A stretch of 64,000 nt of DNA, taken from contig JAJPHL010000037.1 of NCBI GenBank assembly GCA_021325275.1, positions 186,001 through 250,000 of the forward strand, given 5' to 3'. The notes below the pieces were generated by a model. It saw only the letters and a list, made by a program, of their open reading frames with translations, did no database searches and was not told where the DNA came from. The position numbers and the translations under genes were made by a program. Positions 44,433 through 55,200 of this stretch are shown here, one piece after another. This DNA comes from Terriglobia bacterium. GTDB taxonomy: Bacteria > Acidobacteriota > Terriglobia > JAJPHL01. How positions within the stretch are numbered: position 1 is the stretch's first letter; every line of letters begins with the position of its first letter.

Positions 44433-47218
44433 TATTTGCGCTTGGGCGAACCTCCCGCGAACAATATTTTTTCGAGCATTTCTCCCGTAAACGAACGCTT
44501 CGAGCGCGCCACTTGCTCCGGTGTTCCCTGCGCGACGAGCCTTCCGCCGAACTCGCCGCCCTCCGGCCCCAGATCGAGCACCCAGTCGGCGGATTTAATG
44601 ACGTCCGGGTGATGCTCAATGATGATGACGGTGTTCCCGAGCGCTGTCAACCGCGCCAGCACTTCCAGCAGCTTGCGTACGTCGTCGAAATGCAGTCCCG
44701 TGGTCGGTTCATCGAGCAAGTAAAGCGTGCGGCCGGTTTGCCGCCGGCTCAATTCCTTGGCCAGCTTGATGCGCTGCGCTTCGCCGCCCGAAAGCGTGGT
44801 GGACGATTGTCCCAACTGAATGTATCCAAGGCCTACGTCGACGAGCGTTTGCAACTTTTGTTTGATCTGCGGGATGTTTTCGAGCAACCCCAGCGCGTCC
44901 TGAATCGGGGTGTTCAGCAAGTCGGCCACCGATTGGCCCTTGTATTTCACTTGCAGCGTCTCGTGATTGTAGCGGCGGCCGTGGCAAACGTCGCATGTGA
45001 CGTAGACGTCGGGGAGGAAACTCATTTCGATGCGCTTCTGCCCGTCGCCCTGGCACGCCTCGCAGCGCCCGCCCTTCACGTTGAAGCTGAAACGCCCCGG
45101 CTTGTAGCCGCGCTCGCGCGACTCTGGCAACATCGCGTAAAGGTCGCGGATCGGCGAGAACGTTCCGGTGTACGTCGCGGGATTCGAGCGCGGCGTGCGG
45201 CCAATCGGCGATTGGTCGATGCGAATCACTTTGTCGATTTCGGCGGCGCCCTTCAGGTCTTTGTGCGCGCCGGGTTCGTCACGCGATCCGTAGATTTTCT
45301 TCGCCAAGGCTTTGAACAAGATGTCGTTTACCAGCGTTGATTTGCCCGATCCGCTGACGCCGGTAACCACGGTGAGCACGCCAAGCGGAAACGCCACGTC
45401 GATCGACTTTAGGTTGTGCTCGCGCGCGCCGGTAATGGTGATGGCCTTGGTGCTGGTGATGCGCCTTTCCGGAACCGGAATGCTTTGGCGGCCGCTCAAG
45501 TAGTCGCCGGTCAGCGAATCTTTCGATGCTTCGATCACGGCGGGCGTGCCAGCGGCGATCAATGCACCACCGTGGCGACCGGCGCGAGGGCCGAGATCGA
45601 GCACCCAGTCGGCACGGCGAATGGTTTCTTCGTCATGCTCTACTACAAGAACAGTATTTCCTAGATCCCGCAGCCGCGTCAGCGTTCCAAGGAGTCGTTC
45701 GTTGTCGCGGTGATGCAGGCCAATCGATGGCTCATCAAGCACATACAGGACTCCGCGGAGCCGCGAGCCAATCTGTGTGGCCAGCCGCACGCGCTGACCC
45801 TCGCCTCCTGAAAGCGTAGCGGCGGAGCGGCTGAGCGTCAGGTATCCAAGGCCCAAGGCGTTCAAAAACTCGAGGCGTTCGGCAATCTCCTTCAAGACGC
45901 GGCCGGCGATCTTTTCTTCGCGGGCGTTCAGCGAGATTTTGCGGACGCTTTCCACCGCTCTCGACACCGGTAGTTCGGTAAAGTCACCGACCGAGAGTCC
46001 TGAGACCAGCACGGCGAGGCTTTCGGGCCGCAGTCGCTTCCCTTGGCACGCTTGGCAGGGCACGCCGGACATGTATTGTTGATACCACTCGCGAAAGCCG
46101 TCCGAAGTGGCCTCGTCATACCATTTTTGTAGAATGCCGCAAAGGCCTTCCCATCGAAAACGGCCCATCGTCATCCCGTAGAGGATTTGATTCTGGATCC
46201 GAACGGGGATTTCGGCGAATGGCTTGCTTAGGTCAAAGCCCAAAACCTTGGAGATTTCCTGTAATTTACTATTTATGTAATAATTATTGCTGCCAGTGTT
46301 TAAACCACCGTCTAACAGTGGCTTACTCCAATCCCCAATTAACTTGTTGGGATCGAATTGCCACTTGCTGCCCAGTCCATTGCACGCCTTGCAGGCACCG
46401 TACATGCTGTTGAACGAGAACGAGCGCGGTTCTAGCACCGGGATGCTCGTCCCGCAATCGACGCAGGCCATGGTTTGGGAGTACATATGCTCCTCGCCCC
46501 CCACCACCGACACCAAAACGATGCCGCCGGTCAGCTTCATGGCCGTTTCGATCGAGCCCTCCAGGCGTTTTTCGATTCCGGGCCGGACTGGGAAGCGATC
46601 AATTACTACTTCTATAGTATGGTTGCTACGTTTGTCGAGTTTTGGCGGCTCTTCCAGGCTGTGTAGCGTCCCATCGATGCGGGCCCGCAGGAAACCGTCC
46701 TTCGCCAGCTTCTCGAGATCCTTTTTGAACTCGCCCTTGCGGCTGCGCACGATCGGCGCCAGGATCATCGTCCGTTCGTCGGTTTCAAGCGCCATGATCC
46801 GCTGCACAATCTGTTCGGTGGACTGCCGCGAAATGGGTTTGCCGCACTTCGGGCAATGTGGCGCGCCGATGGTCGAGTAAAGCACGCGCAGGTAGTCGTA
46901 GATTTCGGTGATCGTGCCGACGGTGGAGCGGGGGCTGCGCGACGTGGTTTTTTGCTCGATGGAGATCGCCGGGCTGAGGCCTTCGATCGAGTCGACGTCG
47001 GGCCGTTCCATCTGGTCGAGGAACTGGCGCGCGTAGGCCGAGAGTGTTTCGACGTAGCGGCGCTGGCCTTCGGCGTAAATCGTATCGAACGCCAAAGACG
47101 ATTTACCCGATCCAGAAAGCCCCGTGATGACGGTGAGGGAGTTCCGTGGAATCTCCGCCGTCACGTTGCGCAAGTTGTGCTGGCGCGCTCCGCGAACTGT
47201 AATCTTCTGGATGCCCAT
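44432..47218 (-). CDS. uvrA: Excinuclease ABC subunit A
   Basis: 928 residues from [16 protein letters not shown], the usual start; a frame to 47377 adds an unconserved stretch. Two ABC ATPase halves are present: Walker [13 protein letters not shown] near residue 35 and [12 protein letters not shown] near 620, signatures [10 protein letters not shown] and [10 protein letters not shown], and zinc-binding Cys pairs (CPKC, CVDC/CKAC, CEAC/CDVC). It finds bulky DNA lesions with UvrB. First gene of the run to mtnA. Confidence 0.98.
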   Translation of the reverse strand: MGIQKITVRGARQHNLRNVTAEIPRNSLTVITGLSGSGKSSLAFDTIYAEGQRRYVETLSAYARQFLDQMERPDVDSIEGLSPAISIEQKTTSRSPRSTVGTITEIYDYLRVLYSTIGAPHCPKCGKPISRQSTEQIVQRIMALETDERTMILAPIVRSRKGEFKKDLEKLAKDGFLRARIDGTLHSLEEPPKLDKRSNHTIEVVIDRFPVRPGIEKRLEGSIETAMKLTGGIVLVSVVGGEEHMYSQTMACVDCGTSIPVLEPRSFSFNSMYGACKACNGLGSKWQFDPNKLIGDWSKPLLDGGLNTGSNNYYINSKLQEISKVLGFDLSKPFAEIPVRIQNQILYGMTMGRFRWEGLCGILQKWYDEATSDGFREWYQQYMSGVPCQACQGKRLRPESLAVLVSGLSVGDFTELPVSRAVESVRKISLNAREEKIAGRVLKEIAERLEFLNALGLGYLTLSRSAATLSGGEGQRVRLATQIGSRLRGVLYVLDEPSIGLHHRDNERLLGTLTRLRDLGNTVLVVEHDEETIRRADWVLDLGPRAGRHGGALIAAGTPAVIEASKDSLTGDYLSGRQSIPVPERRITSTKAITITGAREHNLKSIDVAFPLGVLTVVTGVSGSGKSTLVNDILFKALAKKIYGSRDEPGAHKDLKGAAEIDKVIRIDQSPIGRTPRSNPATYTGTFSPIRDLYAMLPESRERGYKPGRFSFNVKGGRCEACQGDGQKRIEMSFLPDVYVTCDVCHGRRYNHETLQVKYKGQSVADLLNTPIQDALGLLENIPQIKQKLQTLVDVGLGYIQLGQSSTTLSGGEAQRIKLAKELSRRQTGRTLYLLDEPTTGLHFDDVRKLLEVLARLTALGNTVIIIEHHPDVIKSADWVLDLGPEGGEFGGRLVAQGTPEQVARSKRSFTGEMLEKILFAGGSPKRK

Positions 47219-47591
47219 ACAGGCGGCCGCAAAGAGTGCGGGGGAATTCTCTATGTTACTACGGATGGAAGCCAACGACCTCCGCCCGGCAAAAATGGAA
47301 GGACATTGACATGAGTCGTCAAGACTGACGGAGGAGGAAACCAACGCCGCGATCGCACTTCGATGAACTTGCTTCACTCACCGATGGACAAGGACGCTTG
47401 GTCCGCAGCGGAGGGCTGACAGAGCCTGGCTTGATGGATTCAGTCCTAAATCGGTTCTCATGACCTTCTGCAGTGGTTGAGGAGCTGGTGGTTCTTATAG
47501 CAAGATAGCAACTGTCGGTTCAGTGGAGCATACTTTGAGCCTGACCGCATTCAGTTCAAGCTTACTCGGTGTCTTCCAGCCATACTTGCGT
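47219..47591. other. Gap of 373 bases upstream of uvrA
   Basis: No coding region, repeat or RNA gene could be supported. A TTGACG hexamer on the minus strand near 47310-47320 might be part of a uvrA promoter, but no matching -10 at normal spacing was found, and no LexA-like palindrome was seen. The composition is lower in GC than the flanking uvrA gene, like the operon to its right. Confidence 0.5.
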
Positions 47592-48500
47592 TTACTTCTT
47601 GCCATCAATGACGTACTCGACCTGCTGTTTGTCATGCTCCAACTCCTTTTTTGCCGCACTAGCCTGTTTTGAAGTCTGCTCGTAGGTTTCGGCGAGCGCG
47701 CTGTGTTTCTTAATGTTCCGCTGGGGATCGATGCCGTCAGCATCTTGCTCTTTTTTCAACGCACTGTACGCCTTGAGCGTTTGTGCTCGCGCCGCACTTG
47801 CACGCTGAAGAGTGGTTTGGTGTTGGCCAAGCTGCGCAATGATCGGTCGCAACGCTTCTGCGGCTCGGGCAGCGTCTACCGCATTGCCCCCGCTCACGAT
47901 GACCTGCAGCGGTGCCCCCTCTAACGCCAGCGCCGCTTGACTCGCCAGGAAAGCCATCTCTTCATTGGCGAGTCGTTCCCCTCCATAAGTTGGTCCTAGG
48001 AGTCGCGTCTTGGCAGCAGCGAGAATGACCATTGCGCGGCGCAATGCTTCATTTGGTATTCGCGTCCCTGACATTGCCACGTGCGCAATCGGCGCCGTGA
48101 AGCTGCCAGGACTAGATGGCACTGTGTTGAAGAAATTAGTCCCCGGCGAAATGCTGACTGTGTTGCTTTGCAAAGTCACGCTGCCCACTGAGGAAACCGC
48201 TATCCAGCTTGTTTGAACGAGTTTATCCTGTGCCTCTTTGCGTATCTGGCTCCGTCGCTCCTCGACCGGATCGATGGGACGCCGCTTGGTCCTGTCGTCC
48301 AGACCAGTCACGGTGTCATTCGAAGACCTCCTCTCGGAGCGTCGGGGCGCCGTCGGAGTCGGGCTTCCGGGACACCCTCCGCCGGAACTGCCTTGACAGA
48401 CCATATCCCGTTGCCACTGGGCCCAGGACTTACTAGCGGGCCAAGCCACAAATAAACAGCAGAGAGAAGCAATCAGGATGCGCCGTGTGTGACTAAACAT
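47592..48500 (-). CDS. Hypothetical exported protein (third of a coupled operon)
   Basis: 302 residues from the ATG at 48500, which overlaps the stop of the preceding gene (TGATG); an ATG at 48515 is also possible. A signal peptide (about 1-28, ending KSWAQ) is followed by a Ser/Arg-rich segment with two Cys (VCQGSSGGGC), a Ser/Thr/Pro-rich middle (about 110-145) and a helical C-terminal half with a coiled coil (about 215-295). No family was recognised. Confidence 0.78.
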   Translation of the reverse strand: MFSHTRRILIASLCCLFVAWPASKSWAQWQRDMVCQGSSGGGCPGSPTPTAPRRSERRSSNDTVTGLDDRTKRRPIDPVEERRSQIRKEAQDKLVQTSWIAVSSVGSVTLQSNTVSISPGTNFFNTVPSSPGSFTAPIAHVAMSGTRIPNEALRRAMVILAAAKTRLLGPTYGGERLANEEMAFLASQAALALEGAPLQVIVSGGNAVDAARAAEALRPIIAQLGQHQTTLQRASAARAQTLKAYSALKKEQDADGIDPQRNIKKHSALAETYEQTSKQASAAKKELEHDKQQVEYVIDGKK

Positions 48501-50857
48501 CAATCGGTTGAACATTGGATTCCCCAATCTTTGAGCTGCCGGCAGGCGAGGATTGCCTTGGCTCCCTGCGGCGCCAAGCGTAGATAAAGGATGAACTCCT
48601 GAGCGGCAATCCTTTTGTTCGAAGTATAGGTCTCGTCGTCATACTTGAGGTTGTTAGAGAAATAGGAATCGCGCGCATAGATCGCCAAGTTGTAGTGCGC
48701 CTCCGGCCACCACGGTGCGATTGTGGTTGCCGCCACCGCCGCGCGAAAAGCGGGGTAATCTACTTTGTTTTCTCGAATGGCCTGCTCCGCGAACATCTCC
48801 TGCTCGAGAGCACGTTTCGGCGGCAACGGCTTCAATCGTAGCGCGCGGTAGAGTTGCGCGGTCTGCCAGGCGATTTGCCACTTCTCGTGTTCCAACGCCG
48901 ATTTATCCGGATTTCCGAAGCCCCCCCACTGAACAACCTCCGTTAGCAATTCGTGGAGGAGAGATAAATGGCCAAGCCGCGGATAGTGCAAGCCGACACT
49001 GATCGCCCGATCGTCCGCATCCTTGATCGTGCCATATACGATGTCGTAGGTCATTAACCGCGTCTGATTACGGTTGTCCGGGGCGGGATCAAGGGGCGGC
49101 ATGGCAATCAAGGTATCGAGAGCCAGCTTCCAACCGCCGACACCGAAAGCCGCGGCGATGCGCCATCTGCGGATGTTCGAATCCAGCCGGTCTGCGGCAT
49201 GGGCTCGGTCGAAGGCTTGGTAAGCACTCAGGTAATCGCCCAGAACCAAGTGAGAGATTCCCAGGCGCACCAGGGATCCGCTATTTAAATTCTGGCCCAA
49301 ATCGGCAGCAGATTGATAGGCCCAGATGGCGTCGCCATAGCGGTGAAGTTCAAAGCTCATCGACGCGACGCCGTACAGAAGGGCTTCGTTGTCGGGTTCC
49401 AATTCCAGCGCGTTTAGAAAGAGATCGAGTGCGCCCTGCGTGTCGCCCGTTTTCATGTCCGCTATAGCCGCCTCCGCGAGGATCTTAACTCCCCCATCGT
49501 GCATGTCCAAAGGCGAAGAGGTCCTCATTTCCCTCAAAATTGTCGAACGAAACATCGGGTCATATGCGGCGAGAAGACCGCTCGCCTTTGCTTCCTGTCC
49601 GGTAACTATGTAGTAATGGTATTGCTTCGCAACCTGGAAGCCCCATATGAACGTGTCGAAGTAGCGAGTGCTCGCCAGGTCCTCGTCACGCCCACTCGCA
49701 AAGTGTGCTTTCGGCCTTTGGAGGGATGCCTCCATCAGGCTAATCGCCGTTTCTTGGTCGCCGAGCTTGCCATATGCCTCAGCCAGGACCGTATAGCTCC
49801 AACGAAATTCTGGGTGCAGCGCCGCTGCAACCTTTAGCGGTCCGATGGCCTCCGCTGGTTTACCGAGATCGAGCAGCAGGTAGCCGAGGAAATAGTTGGC
49901 GTCATAATCGTTAGGAGAGTGCACCACGAGCTCTCTGAGCGGCGAAATGAAAATGCTTTTGTCCTTCTGGTCCTTGAGGCCCAGTAGTAAGCCCTCTTGC
50001 AGGAGTTCTTGAAGGGGACCCTGTTGCACCGCGATGACCACTTCGGCCAGAGCCTTCACTGGAGAGGTATCGCGAGGATCCGCGACGGGAGGGACCTCCG
50101 TCTTGTCACCCCGTGCACTAACACGATCAACGCCCGGGGGAGCACTCGGGCCTCCACTCGGCGACGTCTGCGAGGCGGCTAATCCGGAACCGTCCGCACC
50201 AATGGTCATATCGTAGGCTAGTACGATATCGTTGGTGACATCCACGCCAGCGGTCTGAAAAAGCACCTGCCCGGCATTGGAGGAATTTAGCATCAGATCA
50301 TACCCGTTCTTCTGGGAGTAAGCCTTAATCACTTGCAGCATCTTGCTGCCAATGACATTGACGATCTGGTCGAGGGCCTGCTGGTACTCCGCTGTGGAAT
50401 CGTCGTTGGCGCTCTTGAAGTCCCTTTTCTTGCGTTCGATATCCCGCGCCAACTGGGACTTCTGTTCCTCGCTGGGGATTTTTTCACCCTGCTGGAGCTT
50501 CGATTCCAAGTCCTGGATTTCCTTCGCTTTTTGATCGAGATCGGCCTTCTTCGAAGCAAAACGTTTAGTAAGACCCTCGGAGGATTTCTTGCCTTCGGCG
50601 CAAGCCGCGATCGCCGCCTGTATGTTGACTGTGACGACCTTGGTGGGACTGGTCGCCAACGCCGCCTGTTGCTGCTGGGCCGCTACTTGAGTCTGTGCGG
50701 CAGTCCACACGCTGCAGGCCAATGCGATGACCGCGAACCAATGCGTCGTAACTGCTTTCACGCCGGCTTCATCGCCCGATTCGCCACGCTGGCGAGCCGC
50801 CCTCTTTTCCGTGATTTCCGGCCTTCCCCCCGAAATGAACGCATGCTCCTGTTTCAT
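48500..50857 (-). CDS. OmpH/Skp-like domain fused to TPR repeats, exported
   Basis: 785 residues from the ATG at 50857, coupled to the upstream stop (ATGA) with GGAGG before it. A signal or anchor helix sits at about 38-58. Residues about 72-220 resemble the periplasmic chaperone OmpH/Skp (KVVTVNIQAAI, then a long charged coiled coil, then KNGYDLMLN and DVTNDIVLAYD). Residues about 290-780 contain several TPR-like pairs (ANYFLGYLLLDLGKPAEAI, SYTVLAEAYGKLGDQETAI, ALDLFLNALELEPDNEALLY). The fusion is unusual: Skp proteins are normally near 160-200 residues. Confidence 0.85.
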   Translation of the reverse strand: MKQEHAFISGGRPEITEKRAARQRGESGDEAGVKAVTTHWFAVIALACSVWTAAQTQVAAQQQQAALATSPTKVVTVNIQAAIAACAEGKKSSEGLTKRFASKKADLDQKAKEIQDLESKLQQGEKIPSEEQKSQLARDIERKKRDFKSANDDSTAEYQQALDQIVNVIGSKMLQVIKAYSQKNGYDLMLNSSNAGQVLFQTAGVDVTNDIVLAYDMTIGADGSGLAASQTSPSGGPSAPPGVDRVSARGDKTEVPPVADPRDTSPVKALAEVVIAVQQGPLQELLQEGLLLGLKDQKDKSIFISPLRELVVHSPNDYDANYFLGYLLLDLGKPAEAIGPLKVAAALHPEFRWSYTVLAEAYGKLGDQETAISLMEASLQRPKAHFASGRDEDLASTRYFDTFIWGFQVAKQYHYYIVTGQEAKASGLLAAYDPMFRSTILREMRTSSPLDMHDGGVKILAEAAIADMKTGDTQGALDLFLNALELEPDNEALLYGVASMSFELHRYGDAIWAYQSAADLGQNLNSGSLVRLGISHLVLGDYLSAYQAFDRAHAADRLDSNIRRWRIAAAFGVGGWKLALDTLIAMPPLDPAPDNRNQTRLMTYDIVYGTIKDADDRAISVGLHYPRLGHLSLLHELLTEVVQWGGFGNPDKSALEHEKWQIAWQTAQLYRALRLKPLPPKRALEQEMFAEQAIRENKVDYPAFRAAVAATTIAPWWPEAHYNLAIYARDSYFSNNLKYDDETYTSNKRIAAQEFILYLRLAPQGAKAILACRQLKDWGIQCSTD

Positions 50858-51957
50858 TGGCCCTCCAAGGACTTGCGGTATACGGAGAGCCATAGGTCGG
50901 CCTGAGCGATCCGCTGGTTAAGGAACTCCTCTGCCACTATGTGATTCCGATAGGCGCGTTGCAACTCCGCTTGGTCCTGCTTCATCCGTTCTAAGGTATA
51001 TTCGGACATCGCCGCTTGCACGGTGGAACGGGCCGCCTTACCGGTCGCCAACATCGGAATGTCAGTTAAGGCGTTGACCACATCGTCAGCGGCGGCCGCC
51101 AGCCCTTTCAAATCGAATGGCTGCCCGTCCGACCAACGCTGGCCAATCTTGGCCAATTTGAAGAGGGCATCCGTTCCTCGCACGATAGCAGCCCGCTCCT
51201 TTGCGGAAATCGGCAATGCGGGGTACGCCACCAACAAATTCTTGATCCCCATGCTGGCATCTATGAACCTGTCCGACGGCACGGTTCGCGCGCGCGCGAC
51301 CGCTCGGACATTGATTTCAGCCCTTGCGGTGGTTACGAGGAGGCTGATCCGTTCGGCATCGCTGGGCGGCAAGCCGCCCTCGGCCGCGATGGCCTGAGCC
51401 GCGGCGCCGATGACGGTCAGCGTATTCACCATGTCGTCAGCGATCAGGTCACGGGCCAATTCGTCGTTCGCTATAATCGCGTCGGTGAATTCGATCCTTC
51501 GATCCTGGAGCGTTGTCAGTTGGCGCATGAGAAACACTCGTTTGGCGATCAACTGGCGTTGCTGCTGGCGCGCATAGGCGGCCCATTCAGGCGTGACATA
51601 AACTGCTTGATCGACCCGCGCGAAGACGGGGAGGCCCGTACTCAGTCGCTCAAGGGCGACGCGATCCTTGAGGGACAATCGCTCAATGGCCGCCGGATCG
51701 AGCGTCGCGATATCGGTGATGGAGAGCTCTGCGATCGGCGTGCAATGGATGCGCAAGCGCCGATCCTCCAGCATTTCGCGTCTTGTTTCGATTGTGGTTT
51801 CCGGGCAGCCGTCAACGATTGCCTCGGTTGACGGCGCCGAAGTCGCAACTCCGCCGTCGCCCAGACGCTCGATTTCTCCGCCCGCGATGGTGCCCCCTCT
51901 CGCTTGAGAGCAAAGGCCCAAGTAGGAAAATAGTAAACAGATTGCCAGCCGATTCAT
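50854..51957 (-). CDS. Hypothetical exported helical protein (first of a coupled operon)
   Basis: 367 residues. The start at 51957 has GGAGG at good spacing; a frame to 51972 is not needed. A signal peptide (about 1-21, LCSQARG) is followed by a Cys-containing segment (DGCPETT, IHCTPIAE) and a mainly helical domain (about 110-365). No family was recognised. A TATAGT box at 52020-52025 on the minus strand is a likely -10 for the three-gene operon. Confidence 0.8.
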   Translation of the reverse strand: MNRLAICLLFSYLGLCSQARGGTIAGGEIERLGDGGVATSAPSTEAIVDGCPETTIETRREMLEDRRLRIHCTPIAELSITDIATLDPAAIERLSLKDRVALERLSTGLPVFARVDQAVYVTPEWAAYARQQQRQLIAKRVFLMRQLTTLQDRRIEFTDAIIANDELARDLIADDMVNTLTVIGAAAQAIAAEGGLPPSDAERISLLVTTARAEINVRAVARARTVPSDRFIDASMGIKNLLVAYPALPISAKERAAIVRGTDALFKLAKIGQRWSDGQPFDLKGLAAAADDVVNALTDIPMLATGKAARSTVQAAMSEYTLERMKQDQAELQRAYRNHIVAEEFLNQRIAQADLWLSVYRKSLEGQ

Positions 51958-52019
51958 CCGGTGCCTCCGCAAGGACCAATTTGTCGGCCCCTGCCGAGGT
52001 TGGAGCTTAGTCGGGTTTG

Positions 52020-52025
52020 ACTATA
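52020..52025 (-). promoter_or_regulatory. Putative -10 box of the exported-protein operon
   Basis: TATAGT on the minus strand, 62 bases before the ATG at 51957; this leaves a leader holding the GGAGG site. No clear -35. Confidence 0.4.
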
Positions 52026-52209
52026 CACCCATTTGGCGCACACGTTTTGGGGTATCTTCCGCTCGGTGGTGGTGTCCTAGGACGCTACTTGTAAATGGAA
52101 TAAGGCTTGGTACCGATCAAAGGATATCGAAGGAGCTAGGCCAGTTTCTCAGCAACTTTCAAGTGGAGCCGGGAAACGACTTGAGATGGCTCCTTGAAGC
52201 TTTTTGCCG

Positions 52210-52215
52210 TAAGAT
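52210..52215 (+). promoter_or_regulatory. Putative leaderless -10 box
   Basis: TAAGAT, 6 bases before the ATG at 52222; no Shine-Dalgarno site in the gap. Confidence 0.45.
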
Positions 52216-52221
52216 ACTCTC

Positions 52222-55200
52222 ATGCGTCTTGCTCGTGTTCTCGCGCTGTTCGCCACGGTTGTGGTGTCGGCGCAGGCCAAGGTGGATTTCGTGCGCGACG
52301 TTCGTCCGATCCTCGAATCGAGCTGCTTCACCTGCCATGGACCCGACGAAAAGGCGCGCATGGCCAAGCTGCGTCTCGACACGAAGGAAGGCGCGGCCGC
52401 GGTGGTCACCGCAGGCGATCCGGCGCACAGCAAGCTTTTCCAGCGCATCATTTCCACTGACGCCGCCACGCGCATGCCCATGGGCGGTCAGTTGAGCGAA
52501 AAGCAAATCGCCACGCTACGCGCATGGATCGAAGAAGGTGCGCCTTGGGCAACGCATTGGGCGTTTGTTGCACCCGTGCATCCGGAGATTCCGGCGTTGA
52601 AGCAGCGCAAGTCGAGTCCGAACCCGATCGACAATTTCATCCTGGCGCGGCTCGAAAAGGAAGGCGTGCATCCGACGCCGCTGGCCGACAAGACCACGCT
52701 GATCCGCCGCGTCACCCTCGACCTCACCGGTTTGCCGCCGGCGCCTGCGGAAGTCGACGCGTTTCTCGCCGACCATTCCGCCGATGCGTATGAGAAAGTA
52801 GTGGACCGCTTGCTGAAATCGCCGCATTACGGCGAGCGTATGGCGCTCCAATGGCTCGACCTCGCGCGTTACGCCGATTCGCACGGCTATCACATCGATA
52901 GTCACCGCGACATGTGGCCGTGGCGCGATTGGGTGGTCAGCGCGTTCAACGAAAACTTGCCGTTCGACAAATTCGCGGTGTGGCAAATCGCCGGCGACCT
53001 GCTGCCGAACGCCACGCGCGAGCAGAAAATTGCCTCGGGATTCAATCGCAATCACATGATCACGTTTGAAGGCGGCGCGATTCCCGAGGAGTACGAAGTG
53101 GAATACGTCGCCGATCGCGTCGAGACGACGTCGGTGGCGTTTCTGGGACTCACGATGGGATGCGCGCGTTGTCACGATCACAAATACGATCCCATCAAGC
53201 AGAAGGAGTTCTATCAGTTCTTCGCCTTCTTCAACAACGTCGAAGAAAAAGGACTCGATGGGCGCGCCGGCAACGCCAATCCCATTCTGCGTTTGAGCAC
53301 GCCGGAACAGGACGCGAAGCTTTCCGAACTCGACACCGCCGTGAAGGCGCTCGACAAGCAACTCGCGCCCGAAGCGATCGCCGCGGCGCAAACGGCGTGG
53401 GAAAAATCGCGACTCGCTACGTTGCCGGTCGCCACGCGCGACGGACTTCTCGCGCACTATGCATTCGACAACAATCTCGCGGACTCAAGCGGCGGCTATC
53501 GCGCGGGACGCGTTACCGCCGGCGAGCCAAGCTACGGCGAAGGTCCTGTCGATCGCGCCGTGTCGCTCAACGGAGAGGCGTCGATTGAATTGGCGCCGGG
53601 AATTCCCGATCCACGCAAACCTTTTTCCGTCGCGCTGTGGATTCGCTCGAACGGACGCGACGACATGCCCATCGTGCGCCGCGGCGGATTCGAATTGCGC
53701 TTCGAGCCGTCGTGGCCGCTGCCGTACTTGCGTCGCGGTGCGCGCGTCGACGTGCTGTTGAACGGGAAAGCGTGGCGCACGCGCGATCCGCAACTGATGG
53801 GTGGGGACGGTGCGCAGTCGTGGCATCACTACACGGTGGTAAGCGACGGCGCGGCCGCCACGCTGTACATCGACGCCAAGCCGGCGGCGCTCGAAGCGAT
53901 CACAACACCGCGGACAGTGCCGCTGAACTCGGCGCTTGAAATTCCCGCGCCGTGCCAAGCGGCTCTCGACGATTTGCGCGTCTACGGGCGCATCATTACG
54001 CCTGCCGAAATCAGTGTGCTGTTCAACGACGAGCCGATCCGCGCGGTGTTGTGGAGCGGTCCTGCGGCGGCGAAGCGCAGCGGCATGCAAAAGAGCCTGG
54101 TCCGCGAGTATTTCCTCACCAAGGACGCACCGCAGGAATTGCGCGATCTTTATAAGCGCCGCAACGACACGTTTACGGCATGGCAGAATCTCAACCGCGC
54201 GATTCCCACCACCATGGTGATGGCGGAGAAAGAGAAGCCCAACGACACATTTCTCCTGGCGCGCGGCGACTATCGCAATCAAACCGACAAAGTCACGCCC
54301 GGCGTGCCGTCTTTCCTGCCGGGACTGCCGAAGGATCAAACGGGCCGTCTTGCGCTGGCGCGCTGGCTCGTCGATCCCCGCAATCCGCTGACGGCGCGCG
54401 TGGCCGTAAATCATTTCTGGCAGATCAATTTCGGAACGGGCCTTGTGAAAACGTCGGAAGATTTTGGAACGCGCGGCGAGTTGCCGTCGCATCCTGAGTT
54501 GCTGGATTGGCTGGCGACGGAGTTCATCAAGAGCGGTTGGGATGTGCGCGCGATGATGCGCCTGATGGTCACGTCAGAAGCGTATCAGCGGAGTTCGCAT
54601 GCGACGAGAGCGCTCGAAGAGAAAGATCCCGAAAACCGTTTGCTGGCACGCGGGCCGCGCTTTCGGCTTGCCGCCGAGGAGATTCGCGACAACGCGCTGG
54701 CCATTTCCGGTTTGTTGAATGCCAAGCTCGGCGGACCACCGGTGTTTCCGTATCAGCCGCCGGGTTTGTGGGAAGACTTGGCGATCGGCGACGTCTTCTC
54801 GATGCAGTTTTACCAGCAGAGCCACGGCGACGATTTGTATCGCCGCAGCTTGTACACGTTTTGGAAACGTACGGTGCCCGCGCCGGAAATGGCAATCTTC
54901 GACGCGCCGGATCGCCAGAAGTGTCTCGCGCGCCGCTCGCGCACCAACACGCCGCTGCAAGCGCTCGTGTTGATGAATGATCCAACGTTTGTGGAAGCGT
55001 CGCGCGCGCTAGCGAGCCGCGTGATGACGTCGGCGGCATCGGCGAACGATCGCGTCGTTTTGGCGTTTCGTTTGGCCGTGGCGCGCACGCCGACGGCGAA
55101 CGAGTTGCACACGTTGGCCGCGCTGGCCGCGCAAGAGGTCACGCACTATCGCGGGCATCCTGATGCGGCAACGGAATTATTGGGCGTGGGCGAATCGAAG

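Noticed and set aside
47495-47743. Small minus-strand open frame downstream of the exported-protein operon
   Set aside because: It overlaps the third exported-protein gene in another frame and has a shadow-like Ser/Arg/Lys composition.
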